Counted from the first letter of the stretch, positions 17,940 through 27,612 are shown. The stretch: DNA of 64,000 bases from Rhizobium sp. Leaf371 (GCF_001424045.1 NZ_LMQB01000012.1:478662-542661), one strand, 5' to 3'. Notes: generated by a model from the letters alone, not told the origin. Translations and numbers: made by a program.

Positions 17940-18455
17940 ATGGACGGAACGCAGGAGACGCATGAGAAGGGCGAACTGGAGATGGTCGTACTGATGACGC
18001 CCGACATGGCGAATTTCTCCGGCAAGGTCCATGGCGGCGCCTTGCTCAACCTTCTCGACCGCGTCGCCTTTTCCTGCGCCTCGCGCTATTCGCAGCGCTA
18101 TGCCGTGACGCTGTCGGTCGATCAGGTCGTGTTTCGCCAGCCGATTCTCGTCGGCGAACTCGTGACCTTCCGCGCCTCGGTCAACCAGACCGGCCGCACC
18201 TCCATGGAGGTCGGCATTCGCGTCGAGGCCGAGGACATCCGCTCCGGCGTCCGCCGGCATACGAATTCCTGTTATTTCACCATGGTCGCGGTGGACGAGG
18301 ACGGTCGTCCGGCCGCCATCCCCTCGCTCGCGCCGCGCGATGCCGCCGGCCGGCGCCGCCAGAAGGCCGCCGACATCCGACGCACCCTGCGGCGCGAGTT
18401 CGAGGCCCGCTTCGATGCCGCCAAGGAAGAGGGCGACGACGTCGTAGCGGGGTAA
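17940..18455 (+). CDS. Acyl-CoA thioesterase (hotdog fold, YciA/BACH-like)
   Basis: The 171-residue cytosolic protein belongs to the hotdog acyl-CoA hydrolases. It shows the conserved ANFSGKVHGGALLNLLDRVAF segment, whose Asp lies in the helix facing the thioester, followed by VDQVVFRQPILVGELV. The C-terminal 35 residues are highly charged. AAAGGA precedes the ATG. It sits alone between divergent pgsA and convergent uvrC. The preferred acyl chain length cannot be read from sequence. Confidence 0.9.
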   Translation: MDGTQETHEKGELEMVVLMTPDMANFSGKVHGGALLNLLDRVAFSCASRYSQRYAVTLSVDQVVFRQPILVGELVTFRASVNQTGRTSMEVGIRVEAEDIRSGVRRHTNSCYFTMVAVDEDGRPAAIPSLAPRDAAGRRRQKAADIRRTLRREFEARFDAAKEEGDDVVAG

Positions 18456-18470
18456 ACGACGGGTGAAGCT

Positions 18471-20534
18471 CTAACCGCGCGACGCAGCCGCGCTGTCCTC
18501 GTGGAAATGGTCGTAGACGAGCTTCGCCACGGCTTCCGAAATGCCGTCGACGGCGACGAGATCGGTCATGCCGGCGCGCGAGACGGCCTTGGCCGTGCCG
18601 AAATGGTGAAGCAGAGCCCGCTTGCGCGTCGGGCCAATGCCGGCGATTTCATCGAGCGGGTTCTTCACCATCTCGCGCTTGCGCCGCGCCCTGTGGCTAC
18701 CGATCGCGAAACGGTGCGCCTCGTCCCGCAGCCGCTGGACGAAGTAGAGCACGGGATCGCGCGGCGGCAGGGTGAACCCGTCCCGCCCGACCGTCAGGCC
18801 ACCCTCCGTCTTGACCGGCGGAAAGAACCGCTCGCGGCCCGCTTCTCGATCGACGCCCTTGGCGACGCCGATCGCGATGACGCAGTCCTCGATGTCGAGC
18901 TCCTTCAGGATGGTCCGCACCGCCGTCATCTGTCCCTGTCCGCCGTCGATCAGGATCACGTCCGGCCAGGCGGGAAAGCCGGCATCCTCGCCGGGCTCCA
19001 CGCTCCGGTCCGGCTTGCCCTCTTCCTTCAGCAGTCGGGTAAAGCGCCGCGTCATCACCTCGCGCATCATGCCGAAGTCGTCGCCGGGGGTGATGTCGGT
19101 CGATTTGATGTTGAACTTGCGATACTGGCCCTTCACGAAGCCTTCCGGCCCCGCCACCACCATGCCGCCCACGGCATTGGTGCCCATGATGTGCGAGTTG
19201 TCGTAGATCTCGATGCGCCGCGGCACGCGGTCGAGCTTGAAGGTCTGCATGAAGCCTTCGAGCAGCCGCCCCTGCGAAGCCGTCTCCGCCAGCTTGCGGC
19301 CATGCGCTTCGCGCGCATTGGTCATGGCGTGATCGACCAGATCCTTCTTCTCGCCCCGCTGCGGCGCGAGTATCGTCACCTTGAATCCGGATTTCTCCGA
19401 CAACGCCTGGCCGAGCAGTTCCTGTTCGGCCACGATCTCGCAGAGCAGGATCTGCTTCGGGCAGGGCTTGTCGTCGTAGAACTGCGCCAGGAACGCCGCC
19501 AGCACCTCGGCGGGAGCGAGCGACGGGTCCGCCTTGGGGAAATAGGCGCGGTTGCCCCAGTTCTGCCCGGTGCGGAAGAAGAACACCTGGATGCAGGAGA
19601 CGCCGCCTTCGTGGTGGATGGCGAAAACGTCCGCTTCCTCGACGCCCGAGGGGTTGATGCCCTGATGGCTCTGGACATGCGACAGTGCCGCCAGCCGGTC
19701 GCGGTAGAGCGCGGCGCGTTCGAAGTCGAGATTGTCGGAGGCCTCGCTCATGGCCGAGGCGATCGTCGCCTTCACCGCCTGGCTCTTGCCCGACAGGAAG
19801 TCCTTGGCTTCCGTGACCAGCTCCGCATAGTCCTCGTCGCTGACCTCGCGGGTGCAGGGGCCGGAACAGCGCTTGATCTGGTGCAGCAGGCAGGGCCGCG
19901 TCCGGCTTTCGAACACGCTGTCGGTGCAGGTGCGCAGCAGAAAGGCACGCTGCAGCGAATTGATCGTGCGCCCCACCGCACCGGCCGAGGCGAAGGGGCC
20001 AAAGTACTGGCCCTTGCGGCTGCGCGCGCCGCGATGCTTGTAGAGCGCCGGCGCCCGGCTGTCGCCGGTCACGAGAATATAGGGGAACGACTTGTCGTCG
20101 CGCAGAAGCACGTTGTAGCGCGGCCGCAGCCGCTTGATCAGGTTGGCTTCGAGCAGCAGCGCCTCGATCTCGGTGCGTGTCGTCACGAACTCCATGTTCG
20201 CCGTCTGGCGGATCATCTGGGAGATCCGGTTGGAATGGCCGCGCCCCTGGGCATAGTTGCTCACGCGCTTCTTCAGGCTGCGCGCCTTGCCGACATAGAG
20301 AACGTCGCCGGCCTCGTTGAACATGCGGTAGACGCCGGGGCTGTTGGGCAAGAGCTTGACGAAGGCCTGGATCAGCTCGGCCCCGCGCAGGCCGTCGGGC
20401 ACGGCGGAGGTTTCCGCCCAGTCGATATCGGCGACGGGCGAGGGCGCCTCGACCGTTTCGATCGCATCCTCGTCATCGTCGTTTGCCGTCTCGTCGTACA
20501 AGATGCCGCCATCCTGCGGCGTCCGTCCGTTCAT
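18471..20534 (-). CDS. uvrC: Excinuclease ABC subunit C
   Basis: UvrC makes both incisions in nucleotide excision repair. The 687-residue protein begins with an acidic N-terminal extension of about 55 residues, then the GIY-YIG nuclease (SPGVYRMF to [14 protein letters not shown], about 65-95), the Cys-rich region around [13 protein letters not shown], the UVR segment, the RNase H-like endonuclease with [10 protein letters not shown] and [10 protein letters not shown] (its Asp residues), and C-terminal helix-hairpin-helix repeats ([16 protein letters not shown]). The start overlaps the stop of the SDR gene by four bases, so the two are translationally coupled. The acidic N-terminal extension is longer than in E. 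coli UvrC but common in rhizobia. Confidence 0.97.
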   Translation of the reverse strand: MNGRTPQDGGILYDETANDDDEDAIETVEAPSPVADIDWAETSAVPDGLRGAELIQAFVKLLPNSPGVYRMFNEAGDVLYVGKARSLKKRVSNYAQGRGHSNRISQMIRQTANMEFVTTRTEIEALLLEANLIKRLRPRYNVLLRDDKSFPYILVTGDSRAPALYKHRGARSRKGQYFGPFASAGAVGRTINSLQRAFLLRTCTDSVFESRTRPCLLHQIKRCSGPCTREVSDEDYAELVTEAKDFLSGKSQAVKATIASAMSEASDNLDFERAALYRDRLAALSHVQSHQGINPSGVEEADVFAIHHEGGVSCIQVFFFRTGQNWGNRAYFPKADPSLAPAEVLAAFLAQFYDDKPCPKQILLCEIVAEQELLGQALSEKSGFKVTILAPQRGEKKDLVDHAMTNAREAHGRKLAETASQGRLLEGFMQTFKLDRVPRRIEIYDNSHIMGTNAVGGMVVAGPEGFVKGQYRKFNIKSTDITPGDDFGMMREVMTRRFTRLLKEEGKPDRSVEPGEDAGFPAWPDVILIDGGQGQMTAVRTILKELDIEDCVIAIGVAKGVDREAGRERFFPPVKTEGGLTVGRDGFTLPPRDPVLYFVQRLRDEAHRFAIGSHRARRKREMVKNPLDEIAGIGPTRKRALLHHFGTAKAVSRAGMTDLVAVDGISEAVAKLVYDHFHEDSAAASRG

Positions 20535-21331
20535 TCCACGATCTCCATTTGATCCGGCGTCTGCCAGGCCAGATGCTGGCCGCCGTCGAGCGCGATCATT
20601 TGCCCGGTCATCGACGGCGTGTCGAACATATACCGGATGGTGCGCCCGAAATCTTCCAGCCCAGGGCCGACCTTCAGCATCACCGAGTCCACCTGCGCCC
20701 GGAAGTCGGCCTCGTTCTGCCGGTCGTTCGGCAGGGTCGGGCCCGGCCCGATGCCGTTGACGCGGATGGCCGGCGCCAGCGATTGCGCCATCGTCACCGT
20801 CGCCGTCAAGAGCGCCGACTTCGACAACATATAGGAATAAAATCGCGGGTTGGGAGACCAGACGCGCTGGTCGATCATGTTGACGATCAGCCCGGTCGCC
20901 TCCGCCGGCATCTGGGCGGCGAAATGGCCGGCGAGAACCGAGGGGGCCTTGACGTGCAGCGCGAAGTGCTGGTCCCAGACGGCCTCGTCGAAGGTCTCCA
21001 GCGTGTCCTTGGCAAAGACCGACGCATTGTTGACGAGGAGGCCGAGCGGGCCGATGGCCGCGGACGCCTCCCGCACCAGCCGGCCGAGATCGGAGGCATC
21101 CGTGAGATCGGCCTGGACGACCGCCGCCGTCGCGCCCTCGGCCGCAAGGCTTGCGCGGAGCGCATGCGCCTCGTCGAGCGAGCCATTGGCATGGATGGCG
21201 ACGGCAAAGCCGTGCCGCGCCAGATCCTCGACGATCGCGCGCCCGATCCGCTTTGCCCCACCCGTCACCAGTGCCGTCTTCAGGGCCAGAGCCTTTTTCG
21301 GAGCCAGAGCCATTTCCGGGGAATCTCTCAC
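20531..21331 (-). CDS. SDR family oxidoreductase (pteridine reductase/FolM-like)
   Basis: The 266-residue protein has the short-chain dehydrogenase cofactor loop [10 protein letters not shown], the NNAS motif and the catalytic YxxxK in YMLSK. The Arg in the cofactor loop (KRIGR) and the NMIDQRVW segment before the Tyr resemble the dihydromonapterin/pteridine reductase group (FolM, PTR1) and suggest NADPH use, but this is an inference. The start is a GTG with AAGGA before it; an ATG six codons later is an alternative. The gene overlaps uvrC by four bases, a link seen widely in rhizobia without a known functional reason. Confidence 0.87.
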   Translation of the reverse strand: MRDSPEMALAPKKALALKTALVTGGAKRIGRAIVEDLARHGFAVAIHANGSLDEAHALRASLAAEGATAAVVQADLTDASDLGRLVREASAAIGPLGLLVNNASVFAKDTLETFDEAVWDQHFALHVKAPSVLAGHFAAQMPAEATGLIVNMIDQRVWSPNPRFYSYMLSKSALLTATVTMAQSLAPAIRVNGIGPGPTLPNDRQNEADFRAQVDSVMLKVGPGLEDFGRTIRYMFDTPSMTGQMIALDGGQHLAWQTPDQMEIVE

Positions 21332-21697
21332 GCGTGTCGGTCCTTCACGATTCTGATCGGCGTCGGAGCCAGATCATAAAAGAACAGCTTACGCACGCCA
21401 AAACCGCCGGATCATTCGTTAATCCAAGGTGAACGAAAAAGGGTGATTTCGATGAAAATTACACGGAACAAAGTAGTCGCAGTAGTATAGTGCGCACATG
21501 GTTAATCAAATCCCTGTTGCATTCAAACAACATCGTTTTTCAGCCACGCCGTTGCCTCAATCATTTCACAATTCGGCTCTTGGAATTCCGCATTTGGACA
21601 TCAATTTCACCTCAACCGAGCGGGGTTGAACGAAATTACCGGCGCCGCATCGGACACAGGAAATCGGTCCAGCGCCGGTCTGATAAGGAGATCTAGT
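21332..21697. other. AT-rich intergenic region upstream of the outer-membrane protein gene
   Basis: This region of about 365 bases is distinctly richer in A+T than its surroundings, especially 21370-21610, consistent with promoter DNA for the highly expressed porin-like gene on the right and for the SDR gene on the left. The open frames inside it (a 68-codon one at 21490-21696 and a 12-codon one at 21451-21489) have no recognisable protein features. I could not pick a convincing -35/-10 pair. Confidence 0.45.
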
Positions 21698-22336
21698 ATG
21701 CGTACTCTCATCACCACTCTCATGGCGTCCGCCATGTCTCTCGTCGCTTTCTCGGCCGTCAACGCAGCCGACGCCATCGACGAAGTTCCCGCAGCACCTG
21801 CTGCAGACTACACGGCTCCGGCCGTCAAGAACTGGGCAGGCGCCTATGTCGGTGGGACCGCGAACTGGGGCCACGGCAAGTTCAACGGCACCGGCGATCG
21901 CAGTGCAGCCGGCTTCGGCGGCGGTCTCTACGGCGGCTACAACATGCAGGACGGCCCGATCGTCTACGGTGCTGAAGCCGACGTCAACTACGGCGACAAC
22001 GATGCGAGCCGTCCGGGCCGCAGCATGGAACAGGGCGTCAACGGCTCGATCCGCGGCCGTCTCGGCTACGATCTGAACCCCGTCCTCCTCTACGGCACGG
22101 CCGGTGTTGCCGCGTCGAGCCTGAAGGCCAACCAGCTCGGCGGCTCCGACAAGAAGACCGCCATCGGCTGGACGGCCGGTGCCGGTGCCGAAGCCTTCGT
22201 CACCGACAACGTCACGGCCCGCGTCGAATATCGCTACACCGACTACGGCAAGGAAAGCTTCGACGTTCCCGGCAACAACTTCTCCTCCGGCTATGACGAA
22301 CACAGCGTCAAGGTTGGTATGGGCGTGAAGTTCTGA
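21698..22336 (+). CDS. Omp25/Omp31-like outer-membrane beta-barrel protein
   Basis: The 212-residue precursor has a clear Sec signal peptide (MRTLITTLMASAMSLVAFSAVNA) cut near residue 23, a short Pro/Ala linker and an eight-stranded barrel pattern. Typical segments are WAGAYVGG at the first strand, YGAEADVNYG, GSIRGRLGYDLN, LLYGTAGVA, TARVEYRYTDYG, and the C-terminal VKVGMGVKF ending in Phe, the outer-membrane sorting signal. This is the rhizobial/brucella Omp25-Omp31/RopB-like porin family. AAGGAG precedes the ATG and a strong terminator follows. Confidence 0.93.
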   Translation: MRTLITTLMASAMSLVAFSAVNAADAIDEVPAAPAADYTAPAVKNWAGAYVGGTANWGHGKFNGTGDRSAAGFGGGLYGGYNMQDGPIVYGAEADVNYGDNDASRPGRSMEQGVNGSIRGRLGYDLNPVLLYGTAGVAASSLKANQLGGSDKKTAIGWTAGAGAEAFVTDNVTARVEYRYTDYGKESFDVPGNNFSSGYDEHSVKVGMGVKF

Positions 22337-22377
22337 TCGACCGATCCGGCCGCAAGGTCGAATTCGGGACGATCGAG

Positions 22378-22410
22378 ACCGCTTGCAGCTTTCGCTGCAG
22401 GCGGTTTTTT
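22378..22410 (+). terminator. Rho-independent terminator of the outer-membrane protein gene
   Basis: A 12-bp stem (ACCGCTTGCAGC with GCTGCAGGCGGT, one wobble pair) with a 4-base loop is followed by TTTTTT, 42 bases after the stop codon. Confidence 0.9.
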
Positions 22411-22477
22411 CGTAGGAGCCTTTGGCGACGTGCCGCCTCCGGTGAGGCGGTGCCGTCCGCCGGTGGGGAGCCGCCCG

Positions 22478-22948
22478 ATGACCATCCGCCTGCGACCGCA
22501 TCATCTCCTCTGCATGCTGACCTATATCGGCAAGGGCTACAGCCCCGATTTCACCCGCAACTACGACGCCATCGCCGCGCGGATCGGCGCGGGCGAGGCG
22601 CTCGAGGTGGTGGACGGTCCCGACGATATCTGTCAGCCGCTGCTGGCAACGCCGAACCCGCATTGTTACAACGACAGCGTCGTTGAACGCGACCGACAGG
22701 CGGCAGCGGACGTGGCGACGCTGCTCGGCCGGACGATCGGGGCCGGCGTGACCCTGCTGCTCGACACGACCGAGATCACGCGTCTGCGGACACAGTTCGC
22801 CACCGGCAGCATTCGAACGGCCTGTGCGGGCTGCGAATGGAAAAGCCTCTGCGACGGCATCGCGGCGGGCGGTTTTCGCGACGTGCGCGTCGCCTCGCGC
22901 GAGCCGCACCGTGAGCAACCCCTTGGAAACCCGCCCCCGGGTCTATAG
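22478..22948 (+). CDS. DUF1284 family protein, probable iron-sulfur binding
   Basis: The 156-residue protein opens with IRLRPHHLLCMLTYIGKGYS, the signature of DUF1284, and ends its core with ACAGCEWKSLC. The Cys at about residue 12 and the C-terminal cluster of three Cys are the conserved positions that led to prediction as an Fe-S protein. Its function is unknown. GGGGAG lies before the ATG; an in-frame upstream start adds 16 basic residues. It is separated from dctB by 94 bases and could be independently expressed. Confidence 0.85.
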   Translation: MTIRLRPHHLLCMLTYIGKGYSPDFTRNYDAIAARIGAGEALEVVDGPDDICQPLLATPNPHCYNDSVVERDRQAAADVATLLGRTIGAGVTLLLDTTEITRLRTQFATGSIRTACAGCEWKSLCDGIAAGGFRDVRVASREPHREQPLGNPPPGL

Positions 22949-23042
22949 GCTGCCCATGACAGGGAGAGGGCCTGCGCAGGAGCTTTGAACCTCTCCGGTC
23001 GGCCAAGGTGAGGGGAGCCGCATTGGGGAGGACTGCGAGGAG

Positions 23043-24836
23043 ATGCTGAGGAGCCTGCGCCGCGGTCTGCTCGTTCCGGTTATCCTGGTCGTCGTGGCGG
23101 CCACGGGTCTTGCCGTCTGGAGCAATGCCTATGCCACCCGCCGCTTCATGGCCGAGGCATCGCTGCAGGCGGGAACGGCGCTGCGCCTTGCCGTGTCCGC
23201 GCTCTCCGGCCATCTCCGGCGCTACGAGGCCCTGCCGGCCCTGATTGCCGATCACGACGATATCCGCCGGCTCGTCGCCAATCCGCGGGATCAGGCGCTC
23301 CGCGACAGCGCCAACCGCTATCTGAAGGCGATCAACGGCCTGCTGCGCTCCTCCGACATCTATGTCATGACCCGCGACGGGGCGACCATCGCCGCCAGCA
23401 ATTACGACCGGGCGACGAGCTTCGTCGGCGAGAATTTCAGCTATCGGCCTTATTTCCGGCAGGCGGCGGAGGGCAAGCGCTCGCGCTTCTATGCCCGCGG
23501 CACGACATCGTTCAAGCGCGGCTACTTCTTCGCGGCCCCGATCGACATCGATGGCAGGGTCGCCGGCGTCATCGTCTTCAAGGTCGATATCGACATGATC
23601 GAGTCCTCCTGGCGCGGCGGCGAGTACGAGATCTTCGTCTCCGACCCGGAAGGCGTGATCTTCATGACCAGCAATCCGGAATGGCTGTTCTCCAGCATCC
23701 TGCCGCTGACGCCCGAGCGCCTGCGCCGCACCGAAGCCTCGCGCCGCTATGCCGAGGCGGACCTGAAGGACCTCGGCGTCGTCAGGTCCCGGCTCGGCGA
23801 ACACACCCTGATGGCGATCCCGACGAACGGCGTCACGCGCGATTACCTCGTTCTCTCCGAATATGTCAGCGATGCCGACTGGACGGTCCGGGTGCTCATG
23901 GACATGAGCTGGGTGCGCTCCCAGACCCATGTCGCGGTCGCCGCCGTGTTCCTGTTCCTCTGCCTTGCCGGTCTGATCCTCGCCGTGCTCCTGCAGCGGC
24001 ACGAGCGCCGCAACGAGCGCATGCAGATGCAGGTCGAGGCGAAGGCCGAGCTGGAACGGCGCGTCGAGGAGCGCACGGCCGACCTTGCCGATCTCAACGC
24101 CCAGCTGCGCAGCACGCAGGCCGATCTCGTGCAGGCGGGCAAGCTGGCCGGCCTCGGGCAGATGTCGGCCGCCCTCAGCCACGAATTCAACCAGCCGCTC
24201 GCCGCTGCCCGGACCTATGCCGAGAGCGCCTCGCTGCTGATCGAGCGCAACCGGATCGACGAGGCCAAGGACAATCTCCAGCGGATCGCCAAGCTGATCG
24301 ACCGCATGGCGTCGATCAGCCGCCATCTGCGCAATTTCGCGCGCAAGCCCAACGAGAAGCTCGGCCCGGTGGCGCTGGACGACGTGCTGCGCGACACGCT
24401 GGAGATCGTCTCGGCCCGGCTTGCCTCCGCGGATGCCGAGCTGGTCGTCGCGCTCGGCGATCCCGCACCGCTCGTGCGCGCCGGCTCCGTCCGCCTGCAA
24501 CAGGTGCTGGTCAACATCATCTCCAATGCGGCCGACGCCGTGGAAGGCCTCGAAGACCGGCGTATTTTCCTGACCGCGACGACGACCGGCGACCGCGTCG
24601 CGATCACCGTGCGCGATGCCGGGCCGGGCATTCCCAACGCCATCGCCGAGCGCATCTTCGATCCGTTCTTCACCACCAAGGGCGTGGGAAAGGGGCTTGG
24701 TCTGGGGCTCTCGATTTCCTACAACATCGTCAAGGATTTCGGCGGTCGCCTTTCGGCGGACAATCACACCGGCGGCGGTGCGACCTTCCGCATCGAGCTC
24801 GACCGCATGGACGACAGACGCGAGGCAGCAGAGTGA
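23043..24836 (+). CDS. dctB: DctB-type sensor histidine kinase
   Basis: The 597-residue inner-membrane kinase has a first transmembrane helix at about 9-27, a periplasmic tandem-PAS (dCache-like) sensor to about 295 with the SSDIYVMTRDG and FSYRPYFRQA segments, a second helix at about 296-318, a coiled linker, the H box SHEFNQPLAA with phospho-acceptor His380, then the N box (IISNAADAVEG) and G boxes (DAGPGIP, GKGLGLGLSIS) of the ATPase. This is the layout of the C4-dicarboxylate sensor DctB. Placed directly before a response regulator and tctCBA, it probably senses the tri- or dicarboxylate carried by that transporter. The stop overlaps the dctD start by one base. Confidence 0.92.
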   Translation: MLRSLRRGLLVPVILVVVAATGLAVWSNAYATRRFMAEASLQAGTALRLAVSALSGHLRRYEALPALIADHDDIRRLVANPRDQALRDSANRYLKAINGLLRSSDIYVMTRDGATIAASNYDRATSFVGENFSYRPYFRQAAEGKRSRFYARGTTSFKRGYFFAAPIDIDGRVAGVIVFKVDIDMIESSWRGGEYEIFVSDPEGVIFMTSNPEWLFSSILPLTPERLRRTEASRRYAEADLKDLGVVRSRLGEHTLMAIPTNGVTRDYLVLSEYVSDADWTVRVLMDMSWVRSQTHVAVAAVFLFLCLAGLILAVLLQRHERRNERMQMQVEAKAELERRVEERTADLADLNAQLRSTQADLVQAGKLAGLGQMSAALSHEFNQPLAAARTYAESASLLIERNRIDEAKDNLQRIAKLIDRMASISRHLRNFARKPNEKLGPVALDDVLRDTLEIVSARLASADAELVVALGDPAPLVRAGSVRLQQVLVNIISNAADAVEGLEDRRIFLTATTTGDRVAITVRDAGPGIPNAIAERIFDPFFTTKGVGKGLGLGLSISYNIVKDFGGRLSADNHTGGGATFRIELDRMDDRREAAE

Positions 24837-26203
24837 TGAGTGACGTCGCCACCGTTCTCCTGGTCGATGACGAGGAGGAGCTGCGCCGCTCGACGGCGCA
24901 GGCGCTGGAGCTTCAGGACCTGACGGTGGAAACCTTTGCCGCCGCCGAGGACGTGCTCGCCCGCGTCGGCTACGGCTTTGCCGGCGTTGTCGTCAGCGAT
25001 ATCCGCATGCGCGGCATGGACGGCATGACGCTGCTGCAGCGCATCCGCGAGATCGACCATGAGATTCCCGTGATTCTCGTCACCGGCCATGGCGACGTCC
25101 AGCTCGCCGTGAAAGCCATGCGGGAAGGGGCCTACGACTTCCTGGAGAAGCCGTTCGGCGTGCAGGCGCTGGCCGGGATCATCCGCCGCGCCCACGACCG
25201 GCGCGGCCTCGTGCTCGAAAACCGGCGCCTGCGCGCGGTGGCCGGCAAGCGCGACGACATCGAGGCCCGCATGCCCGGGCGCACGCCCGTCATGGTCGAT
25301 CTGCGCTACCGGTTGCGCGCCATCGGCGCCACCGATGCGGACACTCTGATCATCGGCGAGACCGGCGTCGGCAAGGAGGTCGCCGCCCGCGCCCTGCACG
25401 ATATCAGCGCCCGGGCCAACCGGCCCTTCATCGCCATCAACTGCGCCGCTCTGCCCGAAACGCTGATCGAGAGCGAGCTCTTCGGCCATGAGGCAGGCGC
25501 CTTTCCCGGCGCGATCCGCGCCCGCTACGGCAAGTTCGAGCATGCCCGCGGCGGCACCATCCTGCTCGACGAAATCGGCTCCATGCCGGTCGAGCTCCAG
25601 GCGAAGTTCCTGCGCGTCCTGCAGGAGCGCACCATCACCCGCCTCGGCTCCAACGAGACGGTGCCGCTCGATGTCCGCTTCATCGCCACCAGCAAGGTCG
25701 ATCTGGAGGCGGAAGTCTCGGCCGGCCGCTTTCGGGCGGATCTGTTCTATCGCTTGAATGTCGTGACGCTGCATGTGCCGTCGCTCGCCCAGCGCGCGGC
25801 CGATATTCCGCTGCTCTTTCTCCAGCTCGTGCGCGAGGCGTCGGCCCGTTACGGCCGCGACGACATGGACGTGCCGCCCGCCGTGGTCTCCGAAGTCGCG
25901 CACCGGCGCTGGCCGGGCAATGTCCGCGAACTGCGCAATGCCGCCGACCGGCTCGTGCTCGGGCTCGACGCCCGCGGCCTCGATACGGTGGGGGAAGACC
26001 GCGAGGAGGAAAGCCGGCTCGCGCCCCGCGTCGCCGCCTTCGAGCGCGGCCTGATCGCCCGCACGCTGGCCGCTTATGGCGGCGCGCTCCGTCCGGTCTA
26101 TGAGGAGCTCGGAATCTCCCGCAAGACGCTGTACGAGAAGATGCAGAAATACGGCCTCGACAAGCGTGCGACCTTCGACGACGGGCCGCCCTTCCCGGAG
26201 TGA
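24836..26203 (+). CDS. dctD: DctD-type sigma-54-dependent response regulator
   Basis: The 455-residue regulator has a receiver domain (about 1-125, phospho-acceptor Asp55 in VVSDIRM, signature Lys in LEKPF), an AAA+ sigma-54 activation domain with Walker A GETGVGKE and Walker B GGTILLDE, and a C-terminal Fis-type helix-turn-helix (EELGISRKTLYEKMQKYGL). The loop that contacts sigma-54, normally GAFTGA, reads GAFPGA at residues 221-226. The ATG overlaps the dctB stop (TGATG). Its partner is DctB; its expected target is the tctC promoter immediately downstream. Confidence 0.92.
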   Translation: MSDVATVLLVDDEEELRRSTAQALELQDLTVETFAAAEDVLARVGYGFAGVVVSDIRMRGMDGMTLLQRIREIDHEIPVILVTGHGDVQLAVKAMREGAYDFLEKPFGVQALAGIIRRAHDRRGLVLENRRLRAVAGKRDDIEARMPGRTPVMVDLRYRLRAIGATDADTLIIGETGVGKEVAARALHDISARANRPFIAINCAALPETLIESELFGHEAGAFPGAIRARYGKFEHARGGTILLDEIGSMPVELQAKFLRVLQERTITRLGSNETVPLDVRFIATSKVDLEAEVSAGRFRADLFYRLNVVTLHVPSLAQRAADIPLLFLQLVREASARYGRDDMDVPPAVVSEVAHRRWPGNVRELRNAADRLVLGLDARGLDTVGEDREEESRLAPRVAAFERGLIARTLAAYGGALRPVYEELGISRKTLYEKMQKYGLDKRATFDDGPPFPE

Positions 26204-26218
26204 GCCCGCTTTGGGTAT

Positions 26219-26261
26219 GTTTCCACCCATCGACAGGGGTGAGGGGGCCGTTTCCACCCAT
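26219..26261 (+). repeat. 12-bp direct repeat upstream of tctC, candidate activator sites
   Basis: GTTTCCACCCAT occurs exactly twice, at 26219-26230 and 26250-26261. The two copies are 31 bases apart, about three helical turns, so a protein would bind both on the same face. They lie 145-190 bases upstream of tctC, where enhancer sites for a DctD/NtrC-type activator are expected. Binding by this DctD is an inference. Confidence 0.5.
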
Positions 26262-26307
26262 GATGCACCGCAAAAGCGTCATCGAGTCCGGTAAAGGCCG
26301 CACTATC

Positions 26308-26323
26308 CGGTTGCACGCCTGCC
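26308..26323 (+). promoter_or_regulatory. Weak candidate sigma-54 promoter of tctC
   Basis: A GG at 26309-26310 and a GC at 26321-26322 have the required 10-base spacing in CGGTTGCACGCCTGCC, about 80 bases before tctC. The flanking bases match the -24/-12 consensus poorly, so this is offered only as the best candidate in the region. Confidence 0.25.
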
Positions 26324-26405
26324 CGCGAACGCGAGACTGACGCTCATTCCATGACCGGTGGGGGAGGAGCCCTGCCGGCATGACGATCATACTCGGGAGG
26401 ACTTC

Positions 26406-27383
26406 ATGACGCGTTTCACGTCGCTTCTGGCAGCCACAGCGCTTGCCGCAACCGTTTTTGCCGGCGCCGCACAGGCGGAGTATCCGGAACGCACCATCAC
26501 CATGGTCGTGCCGTTCTCGGCCGGCGGACCGACGGACACCGTGGCGCGCCTCGTGGCCGAATCGATGTCGAAGGATCTCGGCCAGCAGGTCATCGTGGAA
26601 AATGTCGGTGGGGCCGGCGGCACGCTCGGTGCCGGCCGCGTGGCGAGTGCCGAGGCCGACGGCTACACGGTGCTGCTGCACCATATCGGCATGGCCACCA
26701 GCGCCACGCTCTACCGCAAGCTCGCCTATGACACGCTGAACGCCTTCGACTATGTCGGCCTCGTCACCGAAGTGCCGATGACCATCGTCGCGCGCAAGGA
26801 TCTGGAAGCGACCGACCTCAAGGGTCTCGTGGATTATGCCAAGGCCAACAAGGACACGGTCACGGTCGCCAATGCCGGCATCGGCGCGGCCTCCCACCTC
26901 TGCGGCATGCTGTTCATGAGCGCCATCGAGACGCCGCTCGTCACCGTGCCCTACAAGGGCACCGGCCCGGCGATGACCGATCTTCTGGGCGGCCAGGTCG
27001 ATATCATGTGCGACCAGACGACCAACACGACGAAGCAGATCCAAGGCGGCACGATCAAGGCCTATGCCGTGACCTCGCCGGCCCGCCTCGACATCTTCCC
27101 GGACATTCCGACCGCCGTCGAAGGCGGTCTGCCGGGCTTCGAAGTCGGCATCTGGCACGGCGTCTACACCCCCAAGGGCACGCCGCCGGAAGCCATCGCC
27201 AAGCTTGAGGGCTCGCTGCAGAAGGCCCTGAAGGACGAGAACGTCGTTGCCCGCTTCGCCGAACTCGGCACCAAGCCCTCGTCGGACGCCGACGCGACGC
27301 CGGCGGCCCTCAAGGCCAAGCTCGAAAGCGAAATCGCCCGCTGGAAGCCGATCATCGAGAAGGCCGGCCAGTACGCCGACTGA
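26406..27383 (+). CDS. tctC: TctC, tripartite tricarboxylate transporter substrate-binding protein
   Basis: This periplasmic binding protein delivers carboxylates to the TctAB membrane complex. The 325-residue precursor has a signal peptide cut after AGAAQA (about residue 23). The Bug/TctC family features follow: YPERTITMVVPFSAGGPTDTVAR near the mature N-terminus, GAGGTLGAGRVA, and the DQTTNTTKQIQGG and PTAVEGGLPGFEV segments. A GGGAGG ribosome-binding site precedes the ATG. The position after a DctBD pair and before tctB/tctA makes it the receptor of a regulated uptake system. The ligand, citrate or another carboxylate, cannot be told from sequence. Confidence 0.95.
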   Translation: MTRFTSLLAATALAATVFAGAAQAEYPERTITMVVPFSAGGPTDTVARLVAESMSKDLGQQVIVENVGGAGGTLGAGRVASAEADGYTVLLHHIGMATSATLYRKLAYDTLNAFDYVGLVTEVPMTIVARKDLEATDLKGLVDYAKANKDTVTVANAGIGAASHLCGMLFMSAIETPLVTVPYKGTGPAMTDLLGGQVDIMCDQTTNTTKQIQGGTIKAYAVTSPARLDIFPDIPTAVEGGLPGFEVGIWHGVYTPKGTPPEAIAKLEGSLQKALKDENVVARFAELGTKPSSDADATPAALKAKLESEIARWKPIIEKAGQYAD

Positions 27384-27440
27384 TTCTCAGCGGCCGTTTT
27401 CGACCGAATGCACGCTGCCTTTGCCGGCAGCCCAACACCC

Positions 27441-27487
27441 GCCTGCCGCCACGCTCCGCCATCAACAGGCAGGGCGTGGCGGCAGGC
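27441..27487. repeat. 14-bp inverted repeat (stem-loop) in the tctC-tctB spacer
   Basis: GCCTGCCGCCACGC and its exact reverse complement flank a 19-base loop. There is no following T run, so it is more likely an mRNA stability element or partial terminator than a full terminator. Confidence 0.7.
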
Positions 27488-27612
27488 ACCTGCTCAGGCA
27501 GGAAGCCCGGGCAGGCAGCGGGGACGGCTCTCTCAGGGGCCCGTCGGGAGGCCGCGGCATCCGGGAGATGGCAGGGGGCGTCGAGGGGATCGCGCGCCCA
27601 GCCAGCACTAAG

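Noticed and set aside
18501..20552. A 683-codon open frame antisense to uvrC
   Set aside because: uvrC is unambiguous, and the antisense product has no recognisable motif.
21490..21696. A 68-codon frame upstream of the outer-membrane protein gene
   Set aside because: Lies in AT-rich promoter-like DNA, lacks a ribosome-binding site and has no protein-like pattern.
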